From positions 62,001 through 126,000 of the forward strand of contig NZ_VNHX01000012.1 in the NCBI RefSeq assembly GCF_008124885.1: a DNA stretch of 64,000 nt. The letters run 5' to 3'. The notes beneath the pieces were generated by a model. That model was given only the letters and a program-made list of their open reading frames with translations. It was not told the DNA's origin and searched no databases. The stretch comes from Sphingobacterium allocomposti. GTDB lineage: Bacteria; Bacteroidota; Bacteroidia; Sphingobacteriales; Sphingobacteriaceae. Below, piece after piece: positions 50,549 through 59,880 of the stretch (its first letter is position 1; each line of letters opens with the position of its first letter). Both the position numbers and the translations under genes were made by a program.

Positions 50549-51535
50549 ATGATTACAGATAAATTTGGGCGAACCGCCAGTTATTTGCGTCTCGCTGTCG
50601 TGGACCGATGTAACCTCCGGTGTACCTACTGCATGCCGGCTGACGGGTTAGAATGGTTGCCCAAAGCAGAACTCATGACACCCATGGAAATACTCCGTCT
50701 TTGCCGGATTTTTACAGAAATGGGAGTCGACAAAATCCGGATTACGGGCGGCGAGCCATTTCTGCGCAAAGATCTGCTTCCTCTTTTGAAAGAAATCACG
50801 CGCTTATCAGGCGTTCGCGATGTCGGAATAACCACCAACGGGTTGCTAACTGAACAATATATCCCTCATCTCAAGGCAATAGGCATCAGATCGATTAATC
50901 TCAGTCTCGACACCCTTGACCCCGCACGGTTCTTTAGCATCTCCCGCCGACATGGGCTCGAACGCGTGTTGAACACACTAAATTCTTTAATTAAACATGG
51001 CTTTGACATAAAAATCAACACCGTGGTTATGGGTAACACGAACATAGCGGATATTGTTCCGTTGATAAACCTGACCCGTAACCATCCTATCAGCGTACGT
51101 TTCATTGAAGAGATGCCCTTCAACGGAGATATACACAGTGCCACAACTACATGGACGGCATCGCATATTACGGACTACATCAGACAGCATTTCCCTTTAT
51201 TGAAAAAAAACAGCCGACAAGCTCATTCGACATCATGCAGCTATGCTATTCCCGGCCATCAAGGTGATATCGGCATAATAGCGGCCTATACCCGTTCTTT
51301 CTGCGGAGACTGCAACCGCCTTCGACTGACTCCTTACGGCTTGCTGAAAACATGCCTCTACCGCGCTGATGGTGTAGATCTGAAGACTGCTATCCGACAA
51401 GGATACGACGACGATGACCTTAAACAGATGATTAGACAAGCCGTCTGGGATAAGGCGACCGATGGCTGGAAAGCTGAAAATCTTTCTGCTTCACGCGCTG
51501 CCACATACCAGTCGATGGCTACAATCGGAGGCTGA
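50549..51535 (+). CDS. moaA: MoaA, GTP 3',8-cyclase
   Basis: 328 residues. Radical-SAM cluster C21, C25, C28 (CNLRCTYCMP) and a C-terminal cluster region with CGDCNRLRLTPYG and a third Cys in KTCLY. It ends with Gly-Gly, needed for activity. It converts GTP to the first molybdopterin precursor together with MoaC. First gene of the Moco operon; its stop overlaps the moeA start by 1 base (TGATG). Upstream 50430-50548 is very A-rich with no clear riboswitch. Confidence 0.95.
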   Translation: MITDKFGRTASYLRLAVVDRCNLRCTYCMPADGLEWLPKAELMTPMEILRLCRIFTEMGVDKIRITGGEPFLRKDLLPLLKEITRLSGVRDVGITTNGLLTEQYIPHLKAIGIRSINLSLDTLDPARFFSISRRHGLERVLNTLNSLIKHGFDIKINTVVMGNTNIADIVPLINLTRNHPISVRFIEEMPFNGDIHSATTTWTASHITDYIRQHFPLLKKNSRQAHSTSCSYAIPGHQGDIGIIAAYTRSFCGDCNRLRLTPYGLLKTCLYRADGVDLKTAIRQGYDDDDLKQMIRQAVWDKATDGWKAENLSASRAATYQSMATIGG

Positions 51536-52740
51536 TGGAATTCATAACTGTACATGAGGCAGAGGAAATCATCCTCGCAGAAACACGCAGCTATGGCATA
51601 GAACAGCTCCCCATCGGAAGAGCCAGTGGCCGTGTGCTCGCCGGCACCCTCCGGGCCGACCGCGACCTTCCACCCTTTGACAGGGCAACCGTCGATGGAA
51701 TAGCCATAGGTGCCGAGGCTGTCGCACGAAACATCAAGCAGTTTACGATTAAAGGCGTTCAAGCTGCCGGAATGGAGCCGATCCCGCTGTCCGGCCCCGA
51801 CAAATGCATAGAAATCATGACGGGAGCGGCCGTACACCATAGCGCTGTCGCCATTGTCCGCTATGAAGACGTAGAATTAGACCGCCCGAACGCCCAGTTG
51901 ACAGGTTCCTCGCCACTGATCGGCCAACATATACATCGAATGGGACAAGATAAGCGGGTGAATGACGTCGTCGTACCGGCGGGACGGATCGTCGGCCCCA
52001 GCCTTATGAGTATTGCCGCCTCGTTGGGCTCTTCGTACATACCTGTCAAAAAGCTACCCCGTGTTGCGGTCATCACCACGGGAAGCGAACTGGTTCACAT
52101 AGACGACACGCCCTCCCCTTTTCAGATACGTCGATCGAATGATATAGCCATACAGGCCGCGCTATCCCGTTACGGCATTTATGCCTCCGCCATACATCTT
52201 TCCGACGACTATAAAAAGATGGAGGCTTGCTTAACCAGCTGCGTTCAGGACTACGATGTGCTGCTCCTGACGGGAGGCGTTTCGATGGGCAGATTCGATT
52301 ATGTTCCGGATGTCCTGTCAACGTTGGGTGTCATCAAAAAGTTCCACAAAGTAAAACAACGGCCCGGGAAGCCACTCTGGTTCGGCGCTTTTCAGCACGG
52401 CCCGATTGTATTTGCATTTCCCGGCAATCCTGTGTCGGTCTTTATGTGTCTGCACCGTTATTTCATCCCTTGGCTTGAGGAGTCGCTCGGACTAAACAGA
52501 CCGGCAGAATACGCAATACTCCAGAACGACATCTGCTTTGCGCCTCCGTTGCAGTACTTCCCGCAGGTGTCGGTAAGGATCAGCCGCCACGGGCTGTTGG
52601 AAGCCCTGCCGGTTCGCGGCAATGGTTCGGGAGACTTCGCCAATCTGGCCGAGACTAATGCCTTCATGGAACTTCCCCTTGAACATTCAGTCTTCCGGCG
52701 GGGAAACGCTTACCGGATTTGGAAATATATCACCCATTAA
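51535..52740 (+). CDS. moeA: MoeA, molybdopterin molybdenumtransferase
   Basis: 401 residues. Domain order of MoeA: LPPFDRATVDGIAI (catalytic region with D), IMTGAAVHHSAVAIV, then ITTGSELV and the MoCF core LLLTGGVSMGRFDYV, KVKQRPGKPLWFG and FPGNPVSVF. It inserts molybdate into adenylated molybdopterin. No mogA/moaB gene for the adenylation step is visible in the window, so that step must be encoded elsewhere. Confidence 0.95.
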   Translation: MEFITVHEAEEIILAETRSYGIEQLPIGRASGRVLAGTLRADRDLPPFDRATVDGIAIGAEAVARNIKQFTIKGVQAAGMEPIPLSGPDKCIEIMTGAAVHHSAVAIVRYEDVELDRPNAQLTGSSPLIGQHIHRMGQDKRVNDVVVPAGRIVGPSLMSIAASLGSSYIPVKKLPRVAVITTGSELVHIDDTPSPFQIRRSNDIAIQAALSRYGIYASAIHLSDDYKKMEACLTSCVQDYDVLLLTGGVSMGRFDYVPDVLSTLGVIKKFHKVKQRPGKPLWFGAFQHGPIVFAFPGNPVSVFMCLHRYFIPWLEESLGLNRPAEYAILQNDICFAPPLQYFPQVSVRISRHGLLEALPVRGNGSGDFANLAETNAFMELPLEHSVFRRGNAYRIWKYITH

Positions 52741-52750
52741 ACGAAAACGT

Positions 52751-53227
52751 ATGAAAACACTATCCCATCTAAATGAAAAGTCTGAGCCTATCCTCGTCGA
52801 CGTAAGCAATAAAGCGACTACCAAGCGGTCTGCAACGGCACAAAGTACGGTAAGCCTCCCCGCGGAAGCATTTGAGAAACTACGCGGGAACTGTTTCCAG
52901 AGTAAAAAGGGTGCGGTGTTCCAAACCGCCATCATAGCGGGCATCCTGGCGGCAAAAAAAACCGGCGAGCTGATCCCGCTCTGTCATCCCCTGTTTCTCG
53001 AGAATTGCGAGGTCCTAATCGGGTTTAATTCCAGCAACCATATTATAGTCTCCTGCACGGCAACGACTACCGGCAAGACCGGCGTAGAAATGGAAGCACT
53101 GACCGGTGCAAGCGTGGCTGCTTTGACCATCTACGATATGTGCAAATCCTTAACACACGACATCGTTATCAGCGAGACAAAATTGTTGGCTAAAACAGGA
53201 GGCAAACATGACTTCGTCAACACATAA
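52751..53227 (+). CDS. moaC: MoaC, cyclic pyranopterin monophosphate synthase
   Basis: 158 residues from the ATG at 52751. Motifs DVSNKATTKRSATAQS, KKGAVFQTAIIAGILAAKKT, ELIPLCHPL, GVEMEALTGASVAALTIYDM and the end TGGKHDF are those of MoaC (most family members end GGKSGDF; here GGKHDF). It acts with MoaA. An earlier frame start at 52622 would overlap moeA by 119 bases and is rejected. It overlaps mobA by 20 bases. Confidence 0.93.
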   Translation: MKTLSHLNEKSEPILVDVSNKATTKRSATAQSTVSLPAEAFEKLRGNCFQSKKGAVFQTAIIAGILAAKKTGELIPLCHPLFLENCEVLIGFNSSNHIIVSCTATTTGKTGVEMEALTGASVAALTIYDMCKSLTHDIVISETKLLAKTGGKHDFVNT

Positions 53228-53810
53228 AGGCCTTCCACTGTACGGCTTGGTGCTAACAGGTGGAAAGAGCGTCAGAATGGGAACGCGTAAGGATCTTATC
53301 TCCTGGCATGGAAAACAACAGCGATACCATATAGCCGACCTTCTTAGAACGGTATGCGAACATGTCTACATCTCCTGCCGTGCCGACCAGCTTATCAACA
53401 CGGATCCACAATATCCTATGCTTCCGGACACATTTTCCGGCATCGGCCCCGCGGGAGGCATCCTGACCGCTCTGGAGTTCCGACGAAATGCAGCCTGGCT
53501 CGTCGTAGCCTGTGACCTACCGCTGGTAGACGATAGAACGTTAGAGACTCTTGTCGGCAGCAGGGATTCTGAAAAGATCGCGACCGCCTACCTCAATCCC
53601 GTTGATGGACTCCCTGAACCTTTGATCGCGATTTGGGAACCAAAAAGTTATGGTCTCCTGCTGGAATACCTTGGAAAGAATGTTATGTGTCCCAGAAAGA
53701 TGCTTATACATGCTGATACGCAGCTCATAACAGCGCCGGATCCAAACTGGCTATTGAACGTTAACACGCCCGCCGACGCAGAACGGGCCAGTTCCATCCT
53801 TAAAACCTAG
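53208..53810 (+). CDS. mobA: MobA, molybdenum cofactor guanylyltransferase
   Basis: 200 residues. The nucleotide-binding signature LTGGKSVRMGTRKDL (GGxSxRMGxxK) and the later VVACDLPLV and PEPLIAIWEP motifs are typical. It attaches GMP to the cofactor, so a DMSO-reductase-family enzyme is expected elsewhere in the genome. The unrelated mobA of the ICE shares only the name. Confidence 0.9.
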   Translation: MTSSTHKGLPLYGLVLTGGKSVRMGTRKDLISWHGKQQRYHIADLLRTVCEHVYISCRADQLINTDPQYPMLPDTFSGIGPAGGILTALEFRRNAAWLVVACDLPLVDDRTLETLVGSRDSEKIATAYLNPVDGLPEPLIAIWEPKSYGLLLEYLGKNVMCPRKMLIHADTQLITAPDPNWLLNVNTPADAERASSILKT

Positions 53811-53816
53811 AAAGTT

Positions 53817-54875
53817 ATGCCCATAAATTATGAACGTTACGGCTGTCAGATCGCTCTTCCAGATTTTGGAGACGACGCCCAACGGCGCTTATCTGAGGCC
53901 CGCGTGCTGATAGTTGGTGTCGGAGGCCTAGGCTGTCCGGTTTCGCAATATCTTGTGGCCGCTGGCGTTGGAACGATCGGCATTGTCGACGACGACAGGA
54001 TCACGATGAGCAATCTACACCGGCAAATTCTCTACACGACAGCGGATATTGGCAAGCTGAAAGCTGCAGTCGCGGTAGAGCGACTGCAGGAGCAGAACCC
54101 GGAGACACAGCTGATCGCCTACCCGATACGGGTCAACTCCGACAATGTCATGGAGCTGGTTGCCGGCTATGACCTCGTGATCGAAGGTACCGACAACATC
54201 GAGACGAAATGTCTATTGAACGATGCCTGTGTCCTATCAGGAAAGCCACTGGTGTACGGCGCTGTCTATCAGCGGGAAGGCCACGTCAGCGTCTGGAACG
54301 TCCTGCACGACGACGGCAGCTACTCGCCAAACTACCGCGACGTCTTTCCAGCTATCGAGCGGGCCCAGGTTCCTAATTGCAGGGAAGGTGGTGTCATGCC
54401 ACCGCTCGTAGGAATCGTGGGTTCCATGCAGGCTAATGAGGCCATTAAGTATTTCACGCAACGCGGGTCGGTGCTGGCGGGAAAATTATGGATATTCAAT
54501 GCGGAAGATGGAAGAACCAATATTATCCGGTTAAAAAAAACCAACATCCGGCCTATCACCGCCGTCCTGCCGTCTGTCTCCCTCATCCCATTCGAAACCG
54601 TTAAAGATGCTACAGACTGCTTCGAATTGATTGACGTGCGAACGGCGGAAGAGCACAGCGCCTTTAATATCGGAGGAAGATGTATTTCTATTGACACCCT
54701 GCACGAAAACCTCGACGGATTAAAAACTGTAGCACTCCCCGTCGTCTGTTACTGCCACTCCGGTGGCAGGAGCGCAACGGCCGCTTCTATCATCAAAGGA
54801 GCCTACCCCGAAAAGACCGTATATTCGCTGGCCGGCGGCATAGCCGGCCTCATGGCACGAAACGGCCGTGGCTAG
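53817..54875 (+). CDS. MoeB/ThiF-type adenylyltransferase with C-terminal rhodanese domain
   Basis: 352 residues. The N-terminal E1-like domain shows the ATP loop VGVGGLGCPVSQYLVAAG, IVDDDRITMSNLHRQILY and the active-site Cys in PNCREGGVMPPLVG. The zinc-holding CxxC of classic MoeB is lost (PNYRDVFP in place of CYRC). From about residue 260 a rhodanese domain follows, with loop CHSGGRS. It probably activates MoaD by adenylation and then sulfuration. Convergent with the 116-residue gene, overlapping its end by 4 bases. Confidence 0.9.
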   Translation: MPINYERYGCQIALPDFGDDAQRRLSEARVLIVGVGGLGCPVSQYLVAAGVGTIGIVDDDRITMSNLHRQILYTTADIGKLKAAVAVERLQEQNPETQLIAYPIRVNSDNVMELVAGYDLVIEGTDNIETKCLLNDACVLSGKPLVYGAVYQREGHVSVWNVLHDDGSYSPNYRDVFPAIERAQVPNCREGGVMPPLVGIVGSMQANEAIKYFTQRGSVLAGKLWIFNAEDGRTNIIRLKKTNIRPITAVLPSVSLIPFETVKDATDCFELIDVRTAEEHSAFNIGGRCISIDTLHENLDGLKTVALPVVCYCHSGGRSATAASIIKGAYPEKTVYSLAGGIAGLMARNGRG

Positions 54876-55222
54876 CAGCCTAAATTCGGATGCGGATAGT
54901 TGTCGCTTTGGTCCTCCGTCGTATTGTCGATACAGACAAAATCCTTTTCGACGAGGAGTTTCACTTGCCCAGACATCCCTTCAAATCCTACCTGATCTGT
55001 GTTGGCCAACGCGCTGGCCATAACCATGGGCATGCGCAGGACAATGGCTCCGTTTACGAAACCAGCCGACAGCGCATCACTGTCCACGACCTCTACCCCG
55101 TACTGAAAGGTCCCGTCCACAAAGGATGTTGAACTTCCAACTCGTCCATCAGCCGCCAGCTTGGCTACCTCCGACTTTGTCAAACGGAATCTTACGGTGT
55201 TGTCTTTTATTCTAATTTTCAT
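54872..55222 (-). CDS. Conserved Bacteroidota protein of unknown function at the Moco locus
   Basis: 116 residues (MKIRIKDNTVRFRLTKSEVA...), beta-rich with no signal peptide. The start resembles proteins found beside Moco genes in Bacteroidota. The C-terminus (LLVEKDFVCIDNTTEDQSDN) has Asp and Cys. It is likely to belong to the cofactor pathway but has no assigned role. The 293 bases between it and moaE hold no recognised gene. Confidence 0.7.
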   Translation of the reverse strand: MKIRIKDNTVRFRLTKSEVAKLAADGRVGSSTSFVDGTFQYGVEVVDSDALSAGFVNGAIVLRMPMVMASALANTDQVGFEGMSGQVKLLVEKDFVCIDNTTEDQSDNYPHPNLGC

Positions 55223-55515
55223 CTGATTAAATTCGTTCTTTGTCGATCATGAAGCTTGCAAAATTCGTCCGTGCTTAATTTAAATAGCATTCATGAATTT
55301 ATTTCACTCTGTTATTAACCTGTATTACCACAACGAGTATTCTTGAACATTTCGCATGTTGACTTTTAATTGTCATATAGGATACGCATGTGCTTGTTTG
55401 TGTTGGCTGACTTATTCATTTTTCATTGCTTCAAAGGATTCACCCTGCTTAGTTTCGGTAATATGCGCATCCATTTCTTTATACATCGTGTTACCAAATG
55501 CTGCTGCCCGTCCCC

Positions 55516-55932
55516 TCAGGGATGTGCAGACACCCAATGTTCCCCATCTTCGAAGAACTCTTTTTTCCATATCGGCACAGTGATCTTAAGTTGATCAATG
55601 GCGTACTGACAAGCTTCGAAAGCGGCGGTCCGATGCGGCGAAGACACCACAATGACAACCGCCGCCTCTCCGGGGTAAATTGTACCGATGCGGTGATGCA
55701 TCACCACATGCGCCGCTCCACATTTGGCTATCGCTTCGTCCGCAATCTTCCGCATCTCCTTTTGCGCCATGGGCAGGTAACATTCGAATTCCAACCGGCG
55801 TACCTTTCTCCCCTGCGTCTCGTTTCTTACGGTCCCTACGAAGCTTACAACGCCCCCACATTGCTGGTCGTATGCCTGGCGTAGACACAGGTCGGTATCC
55901 AGCGGCGTATCCAGAATCTTAACGTCTACCAT
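55516..55932 (-). CDS. moaE: MoaE, molybdopterin synthase large subunit
   Basis: 138 residues. It contains GGVVSFVGTVRNETQGRKVR, LEFECYLPMAQKEM, and the C-terminal VPIWKKEFFEDGEHWV with the catalytic Lys pair. It makes the dithiolene with the MoaD thiocarboxylate. Co-directional with moaD, 2 bases downstream of it, and facing the moaA operon. Confidence 0.94.
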   Translation of the reverse strand: MVDVKILDTPLDTDLCLRQAYDQQCGGVVSFVGTVRNETQGRKVRRLEFECYLPMAQKEMRKIADEAIAKCGAAHVVMHHRIGTIYPGEAAVVIVVSSPHRTAAFEACQYAIDQLKITVPIWKKEFFEDGEHWVSAHP

Positions 55933-55934
55933 AG

Positions 55935-56177
55935 TTAACCCCCGCTCACAGGTGGGATAAGAGCGATCTCATCATCAGCTTTTATAGACTGCTCTTCGGT
56001 TGCATACTCTTCATTTACCGCAAGAAAATATGATCTCAGTTTTAGTAGATCCGGATATTTTTCTTCTAACAGGACTTTCAGTTCACCTGCCGTAATGCCG
56101 TCGCTTACGTCCAGCACTTCCTTAGGCCGCCCTACAATCTCTTTGGCTATTCCAAAAGCCAACACGTTTATTTTCAT
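55935..56177 (-). CDS. moaD: MoaD, molybdopterin synthase small subunit
   Basis: 80 residues of the ubiquitin-like fold, ending IALIPPVSGG; the last Gly becomes the thiocarboxylate that carries sulfur. It is adenylated by the MoeB-like protein nearby. First gene of the moaD-moaE unit. The 236 bases upstream, up to the TauE-type gene, hold no clear feature. Confidence 0.93.
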   Translation of the reverse strand: MKINVLAFGIAKEIVGRPKEVLDVSDGITAGELKVLLEEKYPDLLKLRSYFLAVNEEYATEEQSIKADDEIALIPPVSGG

Positions 56178-56413
56178 CTAATTAAATTTACTTTATATCG
56201 GTGATTCAGCTTGCATGAACTAAGTTAATCATGCCCAATTTTAAGCGGAACTCATGCAGGTCTCATCTGTGCAATCTTTTTTGTGACGATGAAGCCGCCG
56301 ATCTATTCGTTCCCTTGTGGCTAAACAAACCGTGATGATTTCATCATCACATTATCTCTCGGTGTCAAATTCCGATTGTATAGACACAATCGCCCCGATT
56401 CCATACCGCAAGA

Positions 56414-57172
56414 TTAGCTCCATATGAACGGAACATTTTTAGCTAGCACATTGACGCCTGCAATAAGCACCAGAATTGCCGTAACACGTTTAATTACGAG
56501 AGGCTCCCAACCGATTGCCAGATTTGCTCCCATCTGTCCCCCGATCAGCGTCATCATGCATAAGGATGACATACGTACCACATCAACATTTTCCAATGAC
56601 TGCTTCCATTGTCCTGCTATTCCCACGATCGAATTAACCAAAATGAACAGGCTGGCGGTGGCAGCAATCTTCTTGGCGGTGTCCCATCTTGCCAGATTCA
56701 ATACCGGCGAAAGAAAGATGCCACCTCCTATCCCTACCATCCCCGAAAGGAATCCAATCCCACTTCCCCAGATCGCACTCTTTACAGCCGGTTTCTTTTC
56801 GGGTACGTCGTGATCGTCGGGCTCTGTCTTCTTTTCCATCCATAACAGAACGGCCGCAGCGAGCAAACTAATTCCCAGAATGCAAAAAAAAGCATGTTGA
56901 CTGATTTTGACAACCGCTCCTAGATAGGCCATTGGTACGCTAGCTGCCACCAACGGAAGTGTGCGCCGCCAATTTAACTGCCCTACACGTAGGTGGACGA
57001 ACACACTCCCTGTCACTACGATCACGTTGCAGACCAACACTGTTAGCCTTAGTTCCAGATACGGCATACCGTATATCGCCAGCAACGCCAGATAACTTGA
57101 TCCGCCGCCAAAGCCGACGGCCGCGTATACGAAGGAAATTCCCAGAAAAAAGAGGTAAAGCTCCCAGTACAT
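56414..57172 (-). CDS. TauE/SafE-family membrane transporter
   Basis: 252 residues with about eight membrane helices. A first half (FLGISFVYAAVGFGGGSSYL and VTGSVFVHLRVGQLNWRRT) and a second half (GSGIGFLSGMVGIGGGIFLS, PVLNLARWDT) carry the repeated GFGGG/GIGGG marks of the TSUP family, which export sulfite, sulfonates or related anions. Place beside the Moco genes fits a link to sulfite or molybdate chemistry, but the substrate is unknown. Confidence 0.87.
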   Translation of the reverse strand: MYWELYLFFLGISFVYAAVGFGGGSSYLALLAIYGMPYLELRLTVLVCNVIVVTGSVFVHLRVGQLNWRRTLPLVAASVPMAYLGAVVKISQHAFFCILGISLLAAAVLLWMEKKTEPDDHDVPEKKPAVKSAIWGSGIGFLSGMVGIGGGIFLSPVLNLARWDTAKKIAATASLFILVNSIVGIAGQWKQSLENVDVVRMSSLCMMTLIGGQMGANLAIGWEPLVIKRVTAILVLIAGVNVLAKNVPFIWS

Positions 57173-57569
57173 TTTTATTCCTGATTAGAACCTGAATTTC
57201 TAATCAATATAAGCATTATAGATCATTTGCTCACAGAAAGGTGGATTTTTTTGTAATTTAACGGAAAGGTGTACATCTAATAGTGTCGCGAGGCCACCTC
57301 AAAGCCGGTTTTCTATCTAGCGATGCTTACGCATCAGGGTAATTATCGATATTCGTCAAATTATGGATACATTTCTTGACTGACTTATCTCTAATATGTA
57401 CTTTTAGAAAAATTAAAACAAAATCATGTCTTCTGAAATTAATATCCTAGACATTGTGGAAGCGCAGCGGGTTTATAGATACGTTGAAATTAGACACTAA
57501 TGAATAACCGAGTGAAACGAGCTCATGAATGCCTTTGAAATTGGACACTAATGTTAAATAGTTATACAG
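57173..57569. other. Intergenic region with a short direct repeat
   Basis: 397 bases, no credible gene. It holds the direct repeat TTGAAATTAGACACTAATG (57484-57502) and TTGAAATTGGACACTAATG (57535-57553), 18 of 19 bases identical and 51 bases apart, the second just before the ATG at 57570. Possible operator pair for the sugar dehydrogenase gene, or the trace of a lost insertion. Confidence 0.45.
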
Positions 57570-58811
57570 ATGAAAAAAACACTTCCAGCCATTTTACTTT
57601 CAGGTGCAGCACTGGTCGCCGCCTGCAATAACAACGCTGCATCGCACACATCCGGCGACAGCGCAACCACAGACAGCATTTATCCCCCGGTCGAGACGAA
57701 TAAACCCAACACAGACTATAAGCCTGCTTTCGAGGGCCAGACACGGGTTGCTGGGGTAAAAACCACGACGCCTTACGATTTCAGCGTTGTTACAGACAAA
57801 CTGAAATCGCCTTGGGGTATCGCCCAATTGCCGGACGGCCGTTTGCTCATTACACAAAAAGAGGGCGACATGCGTATCGTTTCGGAAGACGGAACGGTAA
57901 GCGACGCTATTAGCGGCATACCGAAAGTCGATGCCCAGGGACAAGGTGGGCTCCTAGGCCTTACACTGGATCCGGACTTCGGCAGTAGCCGAATGGTGTA
58001 CTGGGTGTTCTCTGAACCGGTAGCGGGGGGCAATCACACGGCTGTAGCTAAGGGGCGGCTAGCTGACGACGAAAAAAGTATCGAAAATGCGCAGGTAATC
58101 TACCAGGCTCTGCCTACGTACGACGGAAAGTTGCATTATGGGGGGCGGATCCTATTTGATAAAGACGGCAACCTGCTTATAAGTACAGGCGAGCGCTCTG
58201 ACCTCGAAACCCGTCCACAGGCGCAGGACCTCAAATCCGCACTGGGAAAAATCGTCCGTATTACCAAGGATGGTCAGCCTGCTGCGGGAAATCCCTTCGC
58301 CAACGACGCCAATGCCCGTCCTGAAATTTATAGTTACGGCCATCGGAACGTGCAAGGTCTGGCTTTTCACCCCGAAACGGGCGACCTCTGGGAATCAGAG
58401 TTCGGTCCTCGCGGTGGAGATGAGTTAAACCGTGTCGAAGCTGGAAAGAATTACGGATGGCCTACTATAACGTACGGTCTGGAATACAGCGGCAAAGAAA
58501 TCGGAGCTCCGCCAATCCAGCAAAAAGAAGGATTGGAGCAGCCTGTTTACTATTGGGATCCTGTCCTATCGCCAAGCGGCATGACCTTTTACTCCGGCGA
58601 CGCTATCCCCGAATGGAAGAACAACCTCTTCATCGGAGGGCTAAGCAGTACGCATATCGCGCGTCTCGTCATCAAAGACAACAAAGTGGTTGGCGAAGAA
58701 CGTCTTCTTGCGAAAGAGGGGCAACGCTTCCGCGACGTCATTCAAGGTAAGAGTGGCGAGATTTTTGCAGTGACCGATGGCGGACGGCTTTACCGTATAG
58801 CAAAAAAATAA
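57570..58811 (+). CDS. PQQ-dependent aldose dehydrogenase-like lipoprotein (YliI-type)
   Basis: 413 residues. Signal LLSGAALVAAC with a lipobox Cys near residue 19. The six-bladed beta-propeller of glucose/sorbosone dehydrogenases shows SPWGIAQLPDGRLLITQKEG, GLLGLTLDPDFG, HYGGRILFDKDGNLLISTGE, YSYGHRNVQGLAFHPETGDL and WESEFGPRGGDELN. It oxidises aldose sugars in the periplasm with PQQ; the cofactor may have to come from outside. Single-gene unit ended by a strong terminator. Confidence 0.9.
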   Translation: MKKTLPAILLSGAALVAACNNNAASHTSGDSATTDSIYPPVETNKPNTDYKPAFEGQTRVAGVKTTTPYDFSVVTDKLKSPWGIAQLPDGRLLITQKEGDMRIVSEDGTVSDAISGIPKVDAQGQGGLLGLTLDPDFGSSRMVYWVFSEPVAGGNHTAVAKGRLADDEKSIENAQVIYQALPTYDGKLHYGGRILFDKDGNLLISTGERSDLETRPQAQDLKSALGKIVRITKDGQPAAGNPFANDANARPEIYSYGHRNVQGLAFHPETGDLWESEFGPRGGDELNRVEAGKNYGWPTITYGLEYSGKEIGAPPIQQKEGLEQPVYYWDPVLSPSGMTFYSGDAIPEWKNNLFIGGLSSTHIARLVIKDNKVVGEERLLAKEGQRFRDVIQGKSGEIFAVTDGGRLYRIAKK

Positions 58812-58831
58812 ATTTAACCAAGTACAGACGA

Positions 58832-58856
58832 GAAAGCGCCCTTCAGGGGCGCTTTC
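58832..58856 (+). terminator. Terminator after the aldose dehydrogenase gene
   Basis: GAAAGCGCCC (58832-58841) and GGGCGCTTTC (58847-58856) pair perfectly with a 5-base loop, followed by CTATTTC. It lies 20 bases after the stop codon. Confidence 0.85.
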
Positions 58857-59078
58857 CTATTTCTAAAGGTTGGTCGGCAGTCGGATATCGCTGCTAAAAT
58901 AAAAGTTACCATTCGTTAAAACTACGCTAACAAGGCCTTGTTACCTTTACAGAAAAAACAGATGAAACAAATGCGCAGAAGACAATGATCTATCAGCCTA
59001 TTCAAAGCGAGATATCCTGCACTGTTCTTTTAATCTTCCTGCCAGCATTGTCCGGTAGGTGAAAAAGATCTATGGAAT

Positions 59079-59113
59079 TTTGGTTCAATATTTATAAGAA
59101 GTCACTACCTTTG
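59079..59113 (+). promoter_or_regulatory. Predicted promoter of the split 5'-nucleotidase operon
   Basis: TTTG (59079-59082) and TACCTTTG (59106-59113) fit the Bacteroidota -33/-7 pair with a 23-base spacer (consensus about 17-23). The ATG at 59131 is 17 bases downstream. The 58857-59078 stretch before it holds nothing recognisable. Confidence 0.6.
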
Positions 59114-59130
59114 CCTGAAAATTCATATAT

Positions 59131-59880
59131 ATGAGAAGTTTTTTTTACTGGGGCGCCCTGCTCGCCACTACACTGGTGCTCTCCTCCTGCAAGACACAGA
59201 TGTACCCTACGGTAAGCAAAGACCAGTATTATCAGATTGATGGATCGATTCCTGCTGACAGCAGCATTATCAATTATTACACACCGTACAAAAAACAGCT
59301 CGAAGAAGAAATGGATCGCGTGCTGGGCTATTCGGATCAGCATCTTAGCAGAACACGCGGCGCGGAAAGCCTCGCAGGCAACTTCTTTGCAGACGCTTTA
59401 CTCTGGAAAGGACAACAGCTGGATCCCGACGTCACGATGAGCTTCGCCACGAAAGGCGGCATACGGGCCGACCTAAAAGCGGGGAATATTACCGTGGGCG
59501 GTATCTTCGAAATGATGCCCTTCGAAAATGCAATCACCATATTGACGCTTACCGGCAAAGACGTCCTCCGATGGGCAGCATTCATAGCCGAGACAGGCGG
59601 GCAGCCAACCAGCGGCATTACGCTCCGCATCAAAGATGGCCAGATTGACGAATTTCTTATTCAGGGCAGACCCGTCGATCCGGACGCAACATATAAGCTT
59701 GTTACTTACGACTATCTGGCGAACGGCGGCGACTATGTTACCGTTTTTGACAACGTCTTAGCGCGTAAGGACTATCCTCAGCGCGTTCGCGAGGCCTTAA
59801 TAGAGTACGTTTCAGATTTAACTAAACAGGGAAAACACATTCAAGCTCAATTAGATGGAAGAGTTGAAATCATTAAATAG
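59131..59880 (+). CDS. 5'-nucleotidase C-terminal-domain lipoprotein
   Basis: 249 residues. Signal peptide with lipobox (LVLSSC near residue 21). The body is only the substrate-binding C-terminal domain of UshA-type 5'-nucleotidases: NFFADALLWKGQQLDPDVTM, the catalytic-pocket words TKGGIRADLKAGNITVGGIF and MMPFENAITILTLTGKDVL, then YDYLANGGDYVTVF. The metal-binding N-terminal domain is missing; it is encoded by the next gene, which starts 26 bases before this stop. Together they seem to make one enzyme. Confidence 0.88.
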   Translation: MRSFFYWGALLATTLVLSSCKTQMYPTVSKDQYYQIDGSIPADSSIINYYTPYKKQLEEEMDRVLGYSDQHLSRTRGAESLAGNFFADALLWKGQQLDPDVTMSFATKGGIRADLKAGNITVGGIFEMMPFENAITILTLTGKDVLRWAAFIAETGGQPTSGITLRIKDGQIDEFLIQGRPVDPDATYKLVTYDYLANGGDYVTVFDNVLARKDYPQRVREALIEYVSDLTKQGKHIQAQLDGRVEIIK

